A stretch of 64,000 nucleotides of DNA from Thalassotalea_H sp040779345 (GTDB lineage: Bacteria; Pseudomonadota; Gammaproteobacteria; Enterobacterales; Alteromonadaceae): contig JBFONU010000008.1 of assembly GCA_040779345.1 (NCBI GenBank), positions 124,001-188,000 of the forward strand, read 5' to 3'. The translations under genes were made by a program, and so were the position numbers. Below the pieces are notes generated by a model, which saw nothing but the letters and a program-made list of their open reading frames with translations, was not told where the DNA came from and made no database searches. Of this stretch, positions 17,123 to 27,622 are shown one piece after another (the stretch's first letter is position 1; each line of letters opens with the position of its first letter).

Positions 17123-18301
17123 TTAAGCTTTTTCACTCTCCGGTGCTAATTTAACACCATCTTCACCGGCAAATTTATCAACCCATAACGCAATCGCGCC
17201 ATCGCCAGTCACATTACATGCGGTGCCAAAACTATCTTGTGCCATATATAACGCTATCATCAATGCCAATGCGGCATCGGTAAAGCCGAGCATACTCGCT
17301 AATAAGCCAAGTGCTGACATAACCGCACCACCCGGTGCGCCTGGCGCGGCGATCATAGTAACGCCTAGCATTAAAATAAAGCCCATCATCGCACCAAGGC
17401 TAGGTAAAGCTAAATCTGGAGATAACAACATTACAGCCGTCGCACAAGTAACTATCGTAATAGTCGAGCCACTTAAGTGAATAGAAGCACATAAGGGCAC
17501 AGTAAAGTTCGCGACACCATCACTAACATCGTTTGACTTATTGGCTTTTAAGGAAACAGGAATGGTTGCTGCACTCGACATTGTGCCTAATGCGGTAAAA
17601 TATGCTGGCATCATGTTTTTCAATAATTTTGCTGGCGATTTACCTGTAGCAGCGCCAGTTGCCACATAAAGCACAGTGATCCAAACCCAATGCATAATTA
17701 ATGCTAAAACAAGCACCATACCGAAGGTTTTTAAGGTTGTGAATACTGTGCCATCCACGGTCATTTCTGCAAAAACACCGGCGATATAAAATGGTAGTGC
17801 AGGAATAATCACCTTACTTAACAGCATTTCAATAATATCTTTTGCTTCATTTAATGTGCTGCGCAATGAAGTTGCATTCGTTGCACTAATACCTATCCCA
17901 AAAATAAAGGCAATTGCTAAAGCTGTCATTACATCAAATAGCGGAGTAATCGCAATATCAATAAAGCCTTTGAGTTTTTCACCTTCTACGGCTTCAACCA
18001 AGTTGCCCGCAGTTAACCCAGGTAAAACATTACTAGCGATCATATAAGCTAAAAAGCCTGCAACGATAGTAGAGCCGTAGGCTAAACCAACGGTTTTACC
18101 CAGTAATGATCCTGAGCCTTGTGGTAAAGAGGCAATACCGCTAGCAATATAAAATAAGATAATTAACGGGATGGTAAACTTAATTAATTGCCCAATGAGT
18201 GTTTGTATCGTAAAAACAAACTGCACAAGGATATCTGGTGCGTATAAACCAATTAACATACCAGCGACAATGCCAGCTATTAATTTTAAAACTAAATTCA
18301 T
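17123..18301 (-). CDS. Dicarboxylate/amino acid:cation symporter (SDF/DAACS family)
   Basis: 392-residue polytopic membrane protein of the glutamate/dicarboxylate transporter superfamily (GltP, DctA, SstT kin). The N-terminus MNLVLKLIAGIVAGMLIGLY, the serine-rich reentrant-loop region ALGTMSSAATIPVSL and the later SGSTITIVTCATAVML/GAPGGAVMSALGLL segments match the conserved C-terminal transport core with its two hairpins and substrate/sodium sites. It probably imports a C4-dicarboxylate or an acidic/neutral amino acid with sodium; which one cannot be read off. It stands alone between tilS and nlpI. Confidence 0.88.
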   Translation of the reverse strand: MNLVLKLIAGIVAGMLIGLYAPDILVQFVFTIQTLIGQLIKFTIPLIILFYIASGIASLPQGSGSLLGKTVGLAYGSTIVAGFLAYMIASNVLPGLTAGNLVEAVEGEKLKGFIDIAITPLFDVMTALAIAFIFGIGISATNATSLRSTLNEAKDIIEMLLSKVIIPALPFYIAGVFAEMTVDGTVFTTLKTFGMVLVLALIMHWVWITVLYVATGAATGKSPAKLLKNMMPAYFTALGTMSSAATIPVSLKANKSNDVSDGVANFTVPLCASIHLSGSTITIVTCATAVMLLSPDLALPSLGAMMGFILMLGVTMIAAPGAPGGAVMSALGLLASMLGFTDAALALMIALYMAQDSFGTACNVTGDGAIALWVDKFAGEDGVKLAPESEKA

Positions 18302-18364
18302 ATGAACTCCGATTGTTATAATAATTGTAGGATTACAAAGTTTAACTATTCTAATGTAGGCATT

Positions 18365-19723
18365 CTAACCTGAGTTTTTGTGCCAGTGAATAGTAATTTT
18401 CTGTTGATGAACATTTTCTAAAAATGGCTGGCAAACAAACAAGCCAATAACTGCTGCTAATTCATTATTAACATAAAGCATTGGTAAACGTTTTCGCTGC
18501 CAAGGTGGAATATTTAATTCCTGTAACACTTTTTTTAACGAGCGACTATGCTGGCGATATTCTGGTTGGCATTGGGGGTTATCATGCGAAAATTTAATAG
18601 CGATATTGTCAATATGCGAAGGAATAGACATTAATATAGTGTATTGGCTAGCTAAGCTTTTATCTGCCTTATTAATGAGTAACTCCCCCAATAAATCAGG
18701 CAATTTAATATTCTTTTGCTCTTCAGATAAGGTAAAGCTTTCTTCCCACTGAGCGACTGATTTAAAATCGGGTGTTAAATATAGCTTATTTTGATAACGT
18801 CTAAACCAAATATCCCCTAATTTCACCGCTGGATTTTTATCTTTTCCTGCGGATAATAATTGTTGGCGTAACTGTAATAACTGTTGTTGACTTGGCATCA
18901 ACTGGTGATGTTGATTGATAAAAAATCGAACAACCTGATTAAACCTTGCTAACGACAACGCCATTAAAGCGGTGATATCGACTATGGAACTTTCAATTAA
19001 GCAATGGGCTAAATCTTGCTCCGCGACTTCATCTAAGATTGTTTGTGCATCTTGGCAATGTTGAATACTTCGCATAACGGTTTGATCAAAGTTAGCCCAA
19101 CGAGCGTTTAATTTAGGTAAAATGTCTTTACGTAAAAAGTTTCTATCAAAAACAATATTTTTATTTGATTCGTCTTCAATCCATTCAAGGTTATTTTCTT
19201 GTGCGTATTGCACAATATCTTTTCTTGATGTGTTTAAGAAAGGCCTAGTCAATTGCTGACTTTTATCACCAAATGTTGAGCTTACAGCCATCGCCGATAA
19301 CCCTTTTAAACCCGAGCCACGCTTTAACGACAAAAAGAAGGTCTCAACTTGATCATCTTGATGATGACCAGTTAACAGTATTGCATTATCCGGACTCAAT
19401 TCGCTTAAAGCATGGTAACGTTTATCTCGTGCCTGAGCTTCTAAACTGATCCGAGGCTTTTGCTCAATTTCGACATTAACCGTTTGATAGTTAATTCCTA
19501 ATGTTTTGCACTGTTGCTTAGTAAAGTCTTGCCATTGCTTGGCAAATGGACTCAAACCATGATTCACATGGATTGCGAGAATCTCTTGAGACAAATGGTT
19601 TTGCTGTTTTAACTGAGCGATGGCGTGAAGTAATACTTGGGAGTCAACACCGCCACTGTAGGCAATAACCAGTGGCGTGTTTGAATGCTTGGTAAGATAT
19701 TTTTTAAGCGTCTTTAAAATCAT
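18365..19723 (-). CDS. tilS: tRNA(Ile)-lysidine synthase
   Basis: Modifies C34 of the CAU-anticodon tRNA(Ile) to lysidine, an essential step for AUA decoding. The PP-loop SGGVDSQ lies near the N-terminus, followed by HVNHGLSPFAKQW, LLTGHHQDDQVETFFL and DRNFLRKDILPKL, all standard TilS signatures; the C-terminal TilS domains end with VIGLFVCQPFL. I chose ATG 19723 (452 residues); an in-frame GTG at 19738 adds five residues. Neither has a strong ribosome site. It follows accA by about 80 bp, as in E. coli, where both lie in the dnaE-accA neighbourhood. Confidence 0.95.
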   Translation of the reverse strand: MILKTLKKYLTKHSNTPLVIAYSGGVDSQVLLHAIAQLKQQNHLSQEILAIHVNHGLSPFAKQWQDFTKQQCKTLGINYQTVNVEIEQKPRISLEAQARDKRYHALSELSPDNAILLTGHHQDDQVETFFLSLKRGSGLKGLSAMAVSSTFGDKSQQLTRPFLNTSRKDIVQYAQENNLEWIEDESNKNIVFDRNFLRKDILPKLNARWANFDQTVMRSIQHCQDAQTILDEVAEQDLAHCLIESSIVDITALMALSLARFNQVVRFFINQHHQLMPSQQQLLQLRQQLLSAGKDKNPAVKLGDIWFRRYQNKLYLTPDFKSVAQWEESFTLSEEQKNIKLPDLLGELLINKADKSLASQYTILMSIPSHIDNIAIKFSHDNPQCQPEYRQHSRSLKKVLQELNIPPWQRKRLPMLYVNNELAAVIGLFVCQPFLENVHQQKITIHWHKNSG

Positions 19724-19801
19724 AGCACTGTAGGTCACATTTAACTTAACAAACTCAAGCTTGCCGGATGAATGACCGACCTACATTAAAAAAATATATG
19801 T

Positions 19802-20758
19802 TTAACAATAGCCAAAAGACATTAAACGCTGATAACGCTTTTCGATTAACTCATCTTTTGTTAAATTTTCAAGCTCAGTTAAATCTTTTTTAATCGCTTG
19901 TTTTAAAAACGCTGCCATGGTGTCCATGTCACGATGAGCGCCGCCCAAAGGCTCTTCAACAATGTTATCAATTAACTCTAATTCTTTAATACGTTTCGCC
20001 GTAATGCCCATTGCCTCTGCAGCAGTCGATGCTTTTTCAGCAGTCTTCCATAAAATAGAAGCACAGCCTTCAGGAGAAATAACGGAATATGTTGAATATT
20101 GCAACATATTCACTCGATCGCCAACACCAATAGCGAGTGCGCCACCAGAGCCACCTTCACCAATAACCGTACAAATAATGGGTACGTTTAATCGTGCCAT
20201 CACTTTTAAGTTAGTCGCTATCGCTTCACTTTGGCCGCGCTCTTCTGCGCCAATTCCTGGATAAGCACCTGGGGTATCAATAAAGGTGATAATGGGCATG
20301 TTAAAACGTTCAGCCATTTCCATTAAACGAAGCGCTTTACGGTAACCTTCAGGGCGAGGCATACCAAAATTACGTTTCACTTTTTCTGACGTTGAACGCC
20401 CTTTTTGATGACCTATAACCATGACAGGTTTACCATCTAAACGCGCTGTACCACCAATAATGGCATTGTCGTTAGCGTAAGCTCTATCACCACATAATTC
20501 ATCAAAATCTGTAAAGATTCGAGGAAGATAATCCAAGGTATACGGACGCTGTGGATGACGTGCAACACGAGCCGTTTGCCAAGGGTCTAACCCGGCAAAT
20601 ATTTTTTTAGTTTGCTCATTATTTTTTGCACGCAACTGAGTTATTTGCTCTTCAAGATCAAGATTTAACTCTTGACCATTATTAACTAACTGTAACTCTT
20701 CAATTTTTGCTTCAAGTTCCGCTATCGGTTGCTCAAAGTCTAAAAAATTTAATGACAT
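19802..20758 (-). CDS. accA: Acetyl-CoA carboxylase carboxyltransferase alpha subunit
   Basis: 318 residues (E. coli 319). The subunit transfers carboxyl from biotin to acetyl-CoA, the first committed step in fatty-acid synthesis. It begins MSLNFLDFEQPIAELEAKIE and carries the crotonase-type core with GHQKGRSTSEKVKRNFGMP, FIDTPGAYPGIGAEERGQ and IGEGGSGGALAIGVGD. It lies 76 bp after dnaE, the conserved order. Confidence 0.98.
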   Translation of the reverse strand: MSLNFLDFEQPIAELEAKIEELQLVNNGQELNLDLEEQITQLRAKNNEQTKKIFAGLDPWQTARVARHPQRPYTLDYLPRIFTDFDELCGDRAYANDNAIIGGTARLDGKPVMVIGHQKGRSTSEKVKRNFGMPRPEGYRKALRLMEMAERFNMPIITFIDTPGAYPGIGAEERGQSEAIATNLKVMARLNVPIICTVIGEGGSGGALAIGVGDRVNMLQYSTYSVISPEGCASILWKTAEKASTAAEAMGITAKRIKELELIDNIVEEPLGGAHRDMDTMAAFLKQAIKKDLTELENLTKDELIEKRYQRLMSFGYC

Positions 20759-20834
20759 ATGTTTTTCTTACCTATGTTCTGATGTACTAATATTCTTACT
20801 TAACAGCGCTAAAATTAAAATTTTTAAGCACTAT

Positions 20835-23800
20835 CTATTTAAATTTTAAGGCGATTTTATCTTCACCCAGCAACACTTTTAATTGATGCAGTAGCGCGTC
20901 CGCAGGCGCTACTCGCCATTGTACGCCCAATTCTAACATAGCTTGTGCTTCATCTCTTTGATAAAAAACACGAACTGGACAAGTACCGTCTTTATAAGGG
21001 GACAATACTTGTGTAAATTCTTCTATAAATGTCTCTGAAATAACATTACGATCCACTTGTATATCTAATGATGTGACATAATTTTCACGCGCATCAGCTA
21101 TCGTCATGATATCTCGGCCGGTCATTGTAAGGCCTCCGGAGTAATCATCAAAGCTGACCTGTCCACTACACACTAAAATAGCATCACTAACTAACAGTTC
21201 TGCGAATGTATCATAATCATCAGGAAAAAGCCTTACATCCATTCGAGCACTTTTGTCGTCAAGGGTGACAAGTGCCCACCTGCGGCCACGCTTATTGACT
21301 AAGACCCTTACACCAATCACTAAACCAACCGCAGTCGCGGTTCTATCTTTGCCCGATGGCTGCATTCCCACTAGGCGTGCAGAAGCATATTTTTTTATTT
21401 CATCTAAGTAGCGATTAATTGGATGACCGGTTAAATACAAACCTAATGTTTCTTTCTCTCCATCAAGCCACACTTCCTCTTGCCACATTGGCACGTCTTT
21501 AAAAGCTTGACGGGTATCTTCAGGTTCTTCATTAATTAAACCAAATAAATCATCTTGTCCTAAAGATTGTGCTTTAGCGTGTTGCTCGGCCGCTTTAATC
21601 GCCTCTGGCAGTGTTTCAAATAAGGCGGCTCGGTGAGGCGCTTCTTTACCATTAACCATTTTTTTAGGGCCTAGGGCATCCATTGCTCCAGACTTAATTA
21701 ATCTTTCCAACACTCTTTTATTGGTTTTCTTTAAGTCCAGGCGAGCACAAAAATCAAACAAGTCAACAAATGGTCCGCCTTCTTCACGCGCCGCAATAAT
21801 CGCTTCAATCGGACCTTCACCCACACCTTTAACCGCGCCGATTCCGTACACGATTTGATTATCATCATTGACGGTAAATTTATATTGCCCACAATTAACG
21901 TCAGGAGGTAATAAGTCCAACGCCATATTTTTACATTCATCAACTAAGGTGACTATTTTATCGGTGTTATCCATATCCGCTGACATTACGGCGGCCATAA
22001 ATGGCGCAGGATAGTGCGCTTTCATCCATAACGTTTGATACGAGACTAAGGCATAAGCTGCAGAGTGAGACTTGTTAAAACCATAACCAGCAAATTTTTC
22101 AACCAAATCAAAGATTTTCATCGCAAGTTCGCCATCGACACCGCGATCAACCGCACCTTGCTCAAAACCTGCACGTTGCTTGGCCATTTCTTCAGGCTTT
22201 TTCTTACCCATAGCACGACGCAGCATATCAGCGCCGCCCAGTGTATAACCGGCAAGCACCTGAGCAATTTGCATAACCTGCTCTTGATATAAAATAATGC
22301 CGTAAGTTGGCTCTAAAATAGGTTTTAAATCAATGTGCTGCCAAGTCGCGTCAGGGTAACTCACCTCTTCACGGCCATGTTTACGCTCAATAAAGTTATC
22401 AACCATTCCTGATTGCAATGGCCCTGGGCGAAAGAGTGCAACTAAAGCAATAATATCTTCAAAACAATCTGGCTTTAATTTGTCTATTAATGACTTCATA
22501 CCGCTAGATTCCAGCTGGAATACCGCGGTGGTTTCAGAGCGCAATAGCATCGCGAACGATTTTTTATCATCAAGCGGGATTGATGGGATATCTATGCGCT
22601 CTTTGCCCGCTTTAATGAGTTTTTCATCGGCCATTTCAACGGCCCACTGCAAGATGGTTAACGTTCGAAGTCCTAAGAAATCAAACTTGACTAACCCGGC
22701 GTCTTCAACATCATTTTTATCAAATTGTGTGACGGGGTTTTTACCTTCATCATCACAATAAAGAGGGGCGAAATCGGTGATCGTCGTAGGAGAAATAACA
22801 ACACCACCCGCATGTTTACCGGCATTACGTGTAGTCCCCTCTAAGATACGACACATGTCGATTAAATCTTTTACGTCACTATCTTGTGCATAGGCTTCTG
22901 GGAGTTTTGGCTCAGCTTCAAATGCTTTAGCTAATGTCATCCCTGGATCTGGCGGAACTAATTTAGAGATACGATCAACAAATCCATAGGGGTGACCAAG
23001 TACCCGACCAACATCACGAATAACCGCTTTCGCCGCCATAGTACCAAATGTAATGATTTGTGAAACCGCATCTCGCCCATAAAGCTCAGCGGTATGATCA
23101 ATGACTTCATCTCGCCTATCCATGCAAAAATCGACATCAAAATCTGGCATTGAGACCCGTTCAGGGTTTAAGAATCGCTCGAATAACAAGTCATATTCAA
23201 GGGGGTCTAAATCGGTAATCTTTTGTGCGTAAGCAACTAAAGAGCCCGCACCAGAACCACGACCTGGACCTACCGGAATATTATTATCTTTGCTCCACTG
23301 TATAAATTCCATCACGATTAAGAAGTAGCCGGGGAATCCCATATTATTGATAACATCAAGCTCTACTTTTAATCGTTCATCATAGGGCTTTCTTTTTTCG
23401 GCAAAATCAGGTGCATCTTTATCAAAAAGAAATTCAAGGCGCTCTTGTAACCCTTCCTCTGACACTTTGACAAGGAAATCTTCAATCGATAAACCCTCGG
23501 TAGGAAAATCGGGTAAAACATATTCACCTAAACGAACAGTAACGTTACACCTTTTAGCAATTTCAATCGTGTTTTCTATCGCTTCAGGAATATCTTTGAA
23601 TTGTTCGATCATTTCTTCTTCCGAGCGAAGGTATTGCTCGGCACTGTATTTTTTCGGACGCCGCTTATCGTCTAATGTGTAGCCGTCATGAATCGCTACA
23701 CGTATTTCATGGGCGTCAAATAAATCAGGAGAAAGAAACATCACTTCATTGGTGGCAACAACGGGTAATTGTTTTTGCTGAGCTAACTCGACTGCCAAAT

Positions 23801-24410
23801 GCAGATAGTTCTCTTCATTTGCACGGCCTGTTCGTATCAGTTCCAAATAATAGTTATTGGGGAAGTACGTTTGGTAAAAACCGACCATTTTTTCAACCAG
23901 ATCATGGTTACCTTTTACTAACGCAAGACCAACGTCTCCTTCACGGCCACCCGATAATAAAAGAAGTCCTGGGGCGTATTCGATAAGCCAACTTTTATCG
24001 ATAACGGCTTTACCTTGGATGTGACCACGTAAATAGGCTTTTGAAATTAATTCGGTAAGATTTTTGTAACCTTCATTATTTGTCGCGATGACAACTAAAC
24101 GTGATAATTCATCTTTAAGCTCATCACTTTTCACCCAAAGATCACTGCCGATGATCGGCTTGAGTCCTGCGCCATGAGCTGCGTGGTAATATTTAACTAA
24201 ACCACAGAGATTTGTTTGATCGGTTAATGCGATAGCAGGCATTTTAAGATCGGCAGCTTTAGCAATAATAGGCTTAACTTTATTTAAACCATCAGACATA
24301 GAAAAATCGCTGTGCACGCGCAAGTGAACAAAACGCGGGGCTTGAACGATATCAGATGCTTCTGTTGCTGATTCTTCTGTTGCTGTTAGTTGACTTTCTG
24401 GTTCAGACAT
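20835..24410 (-). CDS. dnaE: DNA polymerase III alpha subunit
   Basis: 1191-residue replicative polymerase (E. coli 1160; the difference is mainly an acidic N-terminal extension of about 27 residues before FVHLRVHSDFSMSDG). PHP domain first, then the C-family polymerase palm with PDFDVDFCMDRRDEVI holding two catalytic aspartates, GPGRGSGAGSLVAYA, then the HhH, OB-fold (about 1020-1100) and C-terminal tau-binding region. It begins 20 bp after rnhB and is followed by accA. Confidence 0.98.
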   Translation of the reverse strand: MSEPESQLTATEESATEASDIVQAPRFVHLRVHSDFSMSDGLNKVKPIIAKAADLKMPAIALTDQTNLCGLVKYYHAAHGAGLKPIIGSDLWVKSDELKDELSRLVVIATNNEGYKNLTELISKAYLRGHIQGKAVIDKSWLIEYAPGLLLLSGGREGDVGLALVKGNHDLVEKMVGFYQTYFPNNYYLELIRTGRANEENYLHLAVELAQQKQLPVVATNEVMFLSPDLFDAHEIRVAIHDGYTLDDKRRPKKYSAEQYLRSEEEMIEQFKDIPEAIENTIEIAKRCNVTVRLGEYVLPDFPTEGLSIEDFLVKVSEEGLQERLEFLFDKDAPDFAEKRKPYDERLKVELDVINNMGFPGYFLIVMEFIQWSKDNNIPVGPGRGSGAGSLVAYAQKITDLDPLEYDLLFERFLNPERVSMPDFDVDFCMDRRDEVIDHTAELYGRDAVSQIITFGTMAAKAVIRDVGRVLGHPYGFVDRISKLVPPDPGMTLAKAFEAEPKLPEAYAQDSDVKDLIDMCRILEGTTRNAGKHAGGVVISPTTITDFAPLYCDDEGKNPVTQFDKNDVEDAGLVKFDFLGLRTLTILQWAVEMADEKLIKAGKERIDIPSIPLDDKKSFAMLLRSETTAVFQLESSGMKSLIDKLKPDCFEDIIALVALFRPGPLQSGMVDNFIERKHGREEVSYPDATWQHIDLKPILEPTYGIILYQEQVMQIAQVLAGYTLGGADMLRRAMGKKKPEEMAKQRAGFEQGAVDRGVDGELAMKIFDLVEKFAGYGFNKSHSAAYALVSYQTLWMKAHYPAPFMAAVMSADMDNTDKIVTLVDECKNMALDLLPPDVNCGQYKFTVNDDNQIVYGIGAVKGVGEGPIEAIIAAREEGGPFVDLFDFCARLDLKKTNKRVLERLIKSGAMDALGPKKMVNGKEAPHRAALFETLPEAIKAAEQHAKAQSLGQDDLFGLINEEPEDTRQAFKDVPMWQEEVWLDGEKETLGLYLTGHPINRYLDEIKKYASARLVGMQPSGKDRTATAVGLVIGVRVLVNKRGRRWALVTLDDKSARMDVRLFPDDYDTFAELLVSDAILVCSGQVSFDDYSGGLTMTGRDIMTIADARENYVTSLDIQVDRNVISETFIEEFTQVLSPYKDGTCPVRVFYQRDEAQAMLELGVQWRVAPADALLHQLKVLLGEDKIALKFK

Positions 24411-24430
24411 TTATTTTTCTTATGGCATTT

Positions 24431-25066
24431 TTAATGACGACTATTAGCGATAACGGCAGCTACGGGTTTAAAACTTTTGCGATAGCAGTCTAACACACCA
24501 TGCTCAATAATCTTCTCTAAATGCGCTTTAGTTGGATAGCCTTTATGCTGAGCAAAACCATATTCAGGATGTTCTTTATCTAGCTCAATCATTTCATTAT
24601 CACGAGCGACTTTAGCAATGATTGATGCCGCGCTAATTTCAGCAACACGAGCATCACCTTTAACAACAGGTTGACTCGGAATTTGCCCCTGTTCACCATG
24701 AAAGCTAGGCGTACGATTACCATCTACTAAGACATGATCAGGCTCAATCGATAAACCGAGCACCGCTCTTTGCATTGCTAACATAGTGGCATGCAAAATA
24801 TTTAGGGTATCAATTTCTTCGGGTGTTGCTCGCGCAATTGACCAAGCTAGCGCCTTTTCTTTAATTTCATGTGATAGCAACTGGCGTTTTTTTTCTGATA
24901 ATTTCTTTGAGTCCATCAGTCCTTCAATAGGATTTTCAGGATCAAGAATAACCGCAGCAGTTACCACATCACCAACAAGTGGTCCACGGCCCACTTCATC
25001 GACACCGGCAATACAATAGGCAATAGGGTATTCAAAAGGAAGGAACTCTGTTTTATCTTTGGCCAT
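24431..25066 (-). CDS. rnhB: Ribonuclease HII
   Basis: 211 residues. Removes ribonucleotides embedded in DNA. The GVDEVGRGPLVGDVVTAAVIL segment contains the first catalytic Asp-Glu pair, and VDGNRTPSF and ISAASIIAKVARD complete the type 2 RNase H active site; HPEYGFAQHKGYPTKAH is the C-terminal signature. Gap of 13 bp after lpxB and 20 bp before dnaE. Confidence 0.97.
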   Translation of the reverse strand: MAKDKTEFLPFEYPIAYCIAGVDEVGRGPLVGDVVTAAVILDPENPIEGLMDSKKLSEKKRQLLSHEIKEKALAWSIARATPEEIDTLNILHATMLAMQRAVLGLSIEPDHVLVDGNRTPSFHGEQGQIPSQPVVKGDARVAEISAASIIAKVARDNEMIELDKEHPEYGFAQHKGYPTKAHLEKIIEHGVLDCYRKSFKPVAAVIANSRH

Positions 25067-25079
25067 ACTTAGTTAGCTC

Positions 25080-26294
25080 TTAACGGACGTTTCTAGTTAT
25101 TGGTTGTTCATTAGCTAGCAAAGCGCTAACGGCTTTAGCCGCCTTTTCACTGGCATTTTGCTTTAAGCTTTGGTGAATTACAGTAAAGGCTTGATTGAGC
25201 GCAGATTGATCGCTGTATAATCTTTCTTTTACTAAAGGCACAATCTTATCGGCAGTAACATCCTGTTGTAATAATTCAGGCACTAACGCTTTACCAGCCA
25301 ATAAATTAGGTAAAGAGAACCATTGTAACTTCACCATAAGTTTGGCAATGATATAAGTGACGAAGTTAAACTTGTAACATATGATCATCGGGCGTTTTAT
25401 TAACGCAGCTTCCAATGTCACCGTACCTGATGCCGTTAATAAGCAGTCGCTAGCCGCCATGACTTGCTGTGTTTTATTAATAATAATTTCAATTGGTAAT
25501 TCTGGTGCAAATTCGGCTTTAAGTGCTGTAAATTGTTTGGCTCTTTTTTCACTGATCATTGGCGCAACAAATATCAAGGTTTTATCTTGCGCATATAACT
25601 GTTGAGCCGTTTGTAAGAAAGGTTCAACTAAGCGTGAGAGTTCGCCACCACGACTACCAGGCATAAGTGCGAGTATTTTTCCTCTTTGTGGTAAAGACAA
25701 CTCGTTACGCGCATCGGCTTTATCTGAAACCATTGGAATATCATCGGCCAATGAATGCCCAATAAATGTACATGGAACATGGTGTTTATCGTAAAATGCC
25801 TTTTCAAAAGGGAGCAAAGAAAGCACCATATGGGTGGCTTTTTCAATTTTAAAAATGCGTTTTTGACGCCAAGCCCAAACACTAGGGCTCACGTAGTGTA
25901 CCGTTTTAATGCCCTGCGTTTTTAATGCTAATTCAAGGCGCAAATTAAAATCGGGGGCATCAATACCAATAAAAACATCAGGACGATTTTGGCTAAAATG
26001 TGAGATAAGACTATCTTTGACATGAAAAAGACGTTTCAAACGGCCTAATACTTCAAAAATTCCCATTACTGACAACTCTTCCATATCAAATAGACTGTCA
26101 AAACCAAGCGCTAGCATTTTTGGACCACCAATGCCGATAAATTTGGCTTGAGGAAAACGCTGCTTTAAGGATGTCATCAACCCAGCCCCTAAAGTATCTC
26201 CTGAGTGTTCACCAACTACAATGGCAAAGACAGGAGAATACTCCGGTAGATATTCAGATTCAGCTGATGTTTTTGGTAAAGTTTCTGAATTCAT
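25080..26294 (-). CDS. lpxB: Lipid-A-disaccharide synthase
   Basis: 404 residues. Glycosyltransferase that joins UDP-2,3-diacylglucosamine and lipid X to form the lipid A disaccharide at the inner membrane. Core begins FAIVVGEHSGDTLGAGLM, with GIGGPKMLALGF, VWAWRQKRIFKIEK, LMPGSRGGELSR and TASGTVTLEAAL as family signatures. An N-terminal extension of about 20 residues precedes the core. 11 bp after lpxA. Confidence 0.97.
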   Translation of the reverse strand: MNSETLPKTSAESEYLPEYSPVFAIVVGEHSGDTLGAGLMTSLKQRFPQAKFIGIGGPKMLALGFDSLFDMEELSVMGIFEVLGRLKRLFHVKDSLISHFSQNRPDVFIGIDAPDFNLRLELALKTQGIKTVHYVSPSVWAWRQKRIFKIEKATHMVLSLLPFEKAFYDKHHVPCTFIGHSLADDIPMVSDKADARNELSLPQRGKILALMPGSRGGELSRLVEPFLQTAQQLYAQDKTLIFVAPMISEKRAKQFTALKAEFAPELPIEIIINKTQQVMAASDCLLTASGTVTLEAALIKRPMIICYKFNFVTYIIAKLMVKLQWFSLPNLLAGKALVPELLQQDVTADKIVPLVKERLYSDQSALNQAFTVIHQSLKQNASEKAAKAVSALLANEQPITRNVR

Positions 26295-26305
26295 TTTTCA
26301 GAAAA

Positions 26306-27076
26306 CTAACGGATAATACCGCGGTTAGAAGATTGAATAAAATCAGTAAATATAGCGAGTTCATCACTGCTCTCAATGTTCTCTTTTATCGCTAACATTG
26401 CAGCTTCAACGGTTAAACCTTGACGGTAGACCTGACGATAAGCTTGTTTAATGGCGCGAATAGTCTCAGCAGAAAACCCTCGACGTTTTAATCCTTCTGA
26501 ATTTAAGCCAAAAGGTTTTGCTGCATTACCTGATGCCATAACATAAGGCGGGATGTCTTTTAATACTAATGATGTTGCCGCAACAAAGCTATGTGCACCG
26601 ATATGACAAAACTGATGAACCCCTGTCATACCACCTAAAATAGCGTAATCACCAACGTGGACATGTCCGGCAATGGAGGCATTATTAGCCAGAATACAGT
26701 TATTTCCGACCATGCAATCATGCGCGACATGAGTGTAGGCCATAAATAAGTTGTTATTGCCGATTTGAGTAATGCCTTTGTCTTGAATGGTGCCGCGATG
26801 AATCGTACAAGATTCACGAAAAACATTGTTATCGCCGATAATTAACTCGGTCGGTTCTCCATTATATTTAAGATCTTGGCAATCTTCACCAATGGAAGCA
26901 AATTGAAAAATACGATTACCTTTTCCAATGCGTGTTGGACCATTAATAACAACATTAGCGCTGATATGACAATTATCACCTATAACAACATTTTTACTCA
27001 CATAGGTCCATGGCCCAATAGTGACATTGCTGCCAATTACTGCCCCATCTTCAATGATTGCTTGTTCATGAATCAA
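26306..27076 (-). CDS. lpxA: UDP-N-acetylglucosamine acyltransferase
   Basis: 256 residues, a left-handed beta-helix acyltransferase for the first step of lipid A synthesis. Hexapeptide repeats run through the first two thirds (IGSNVTIGPWTYVSKNVVIG). The catalytic histidine lies in THVAHDCMVGNNC; the C-terminal helical part has GLNSEGLKRRGFSAE. It lies 24 bp after fabZ and 11 bp before lpxB. Confidence 0.98.
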   Translation of the reverse strand: MIHEQAIIEDGAVIGSNVTIGPWTYVSKNVVIGDNCHISANVVINGPTRIGKGNRIFQFASIGEDCQDLKYNGEPTELIIGDNNVFRESCTIHRGTIQDKGITQIGNNNLFMAYTHVAHDCMVGNNCILANNASIAGHVHVGDYAILGGMTGVHQFCHIGAHSFVAATSLVLKDIPPYVMASGNAAKPFGLNSEGLKRRGFSAETIRAIKQAYRQVYRQGLTVEAAMLAIKENIESSDELAIFTDFIQSSNRGIIR

Positions 27077-27100
27077 CTGACTTTGCTCCTACTAAAAATA

Positions 27101-27553
27101 TTACAACTTACGGCGCGCACACATTAGATCAGCAGAGCACACTACTTTTCCGTCCACTTTTGCTTCACCATAGAATTTCCACATACCACGTCGTTCTTTA
27201 ATAAACTCAACATGTAAATGCATAGTGTCACCCGGCACTACAGGTTTTTTAAACTTAGCATTGTCGATGGAAGCAAATAAATACATTTCATCTTCTTCTC
27301 GACCTTCAGTTGTTTTAAAACCCAAAACCCCAGTTGCTTGTGCTAAAGCTTCTAAAATTAAAACCCCTGGAAAAATAGCTAGTTCAGGAAAGTGCCCTGT
27401 AAATACCGGTTCATTGAAGGTCACATTTTTAATTGCATGTAGCCATTTACCGGCTTCATAATCTAAAACCCGATCAACAAGTAACATCGGATAACGATGA
27501 GGGATTAATGTTTGAATTTCTTGGACGTCAATAACATTATTTTGCGATTCCAA
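27101..27553 (-). CDS. fabZ: 3-hydroxyacyl-[ACP] dehydratase
   Basis: 150 residues. Hot-dog-fold dehydratase of fatty-acid elongation. The active-site segment is FTGHFPELAIFPGVLILEAL, with the catalytic His and Glu; LIPHRYPMLLVDRVL near the N-terminus is typical. Position between lpxD and lpxA is universal in gammaproteobacteria and couples fatty-acid with lipid A synthesis. Confidence 0.98.
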   Translation of the reverse strand: MESQNNVIDVQEIQTLIPHRYPMLLVDRVLDYEAGKWLHAIKNVTFNEPVFTGHFPELAIFPGVLILEALAQATGVLGFKTTEGREEDEMYLFASIDNAKFKKPVVPGDTMHLHVEFIKERRGMWKFYGEAKVDGKVVCSADLMCARRKL

Positions 27554-27622
27554 ATCACTGTCCTTTTATTAATTATTAGCGCTATTATTTACAGTAATAG
27601 TCACTATTTGCGTTAGTTTTTA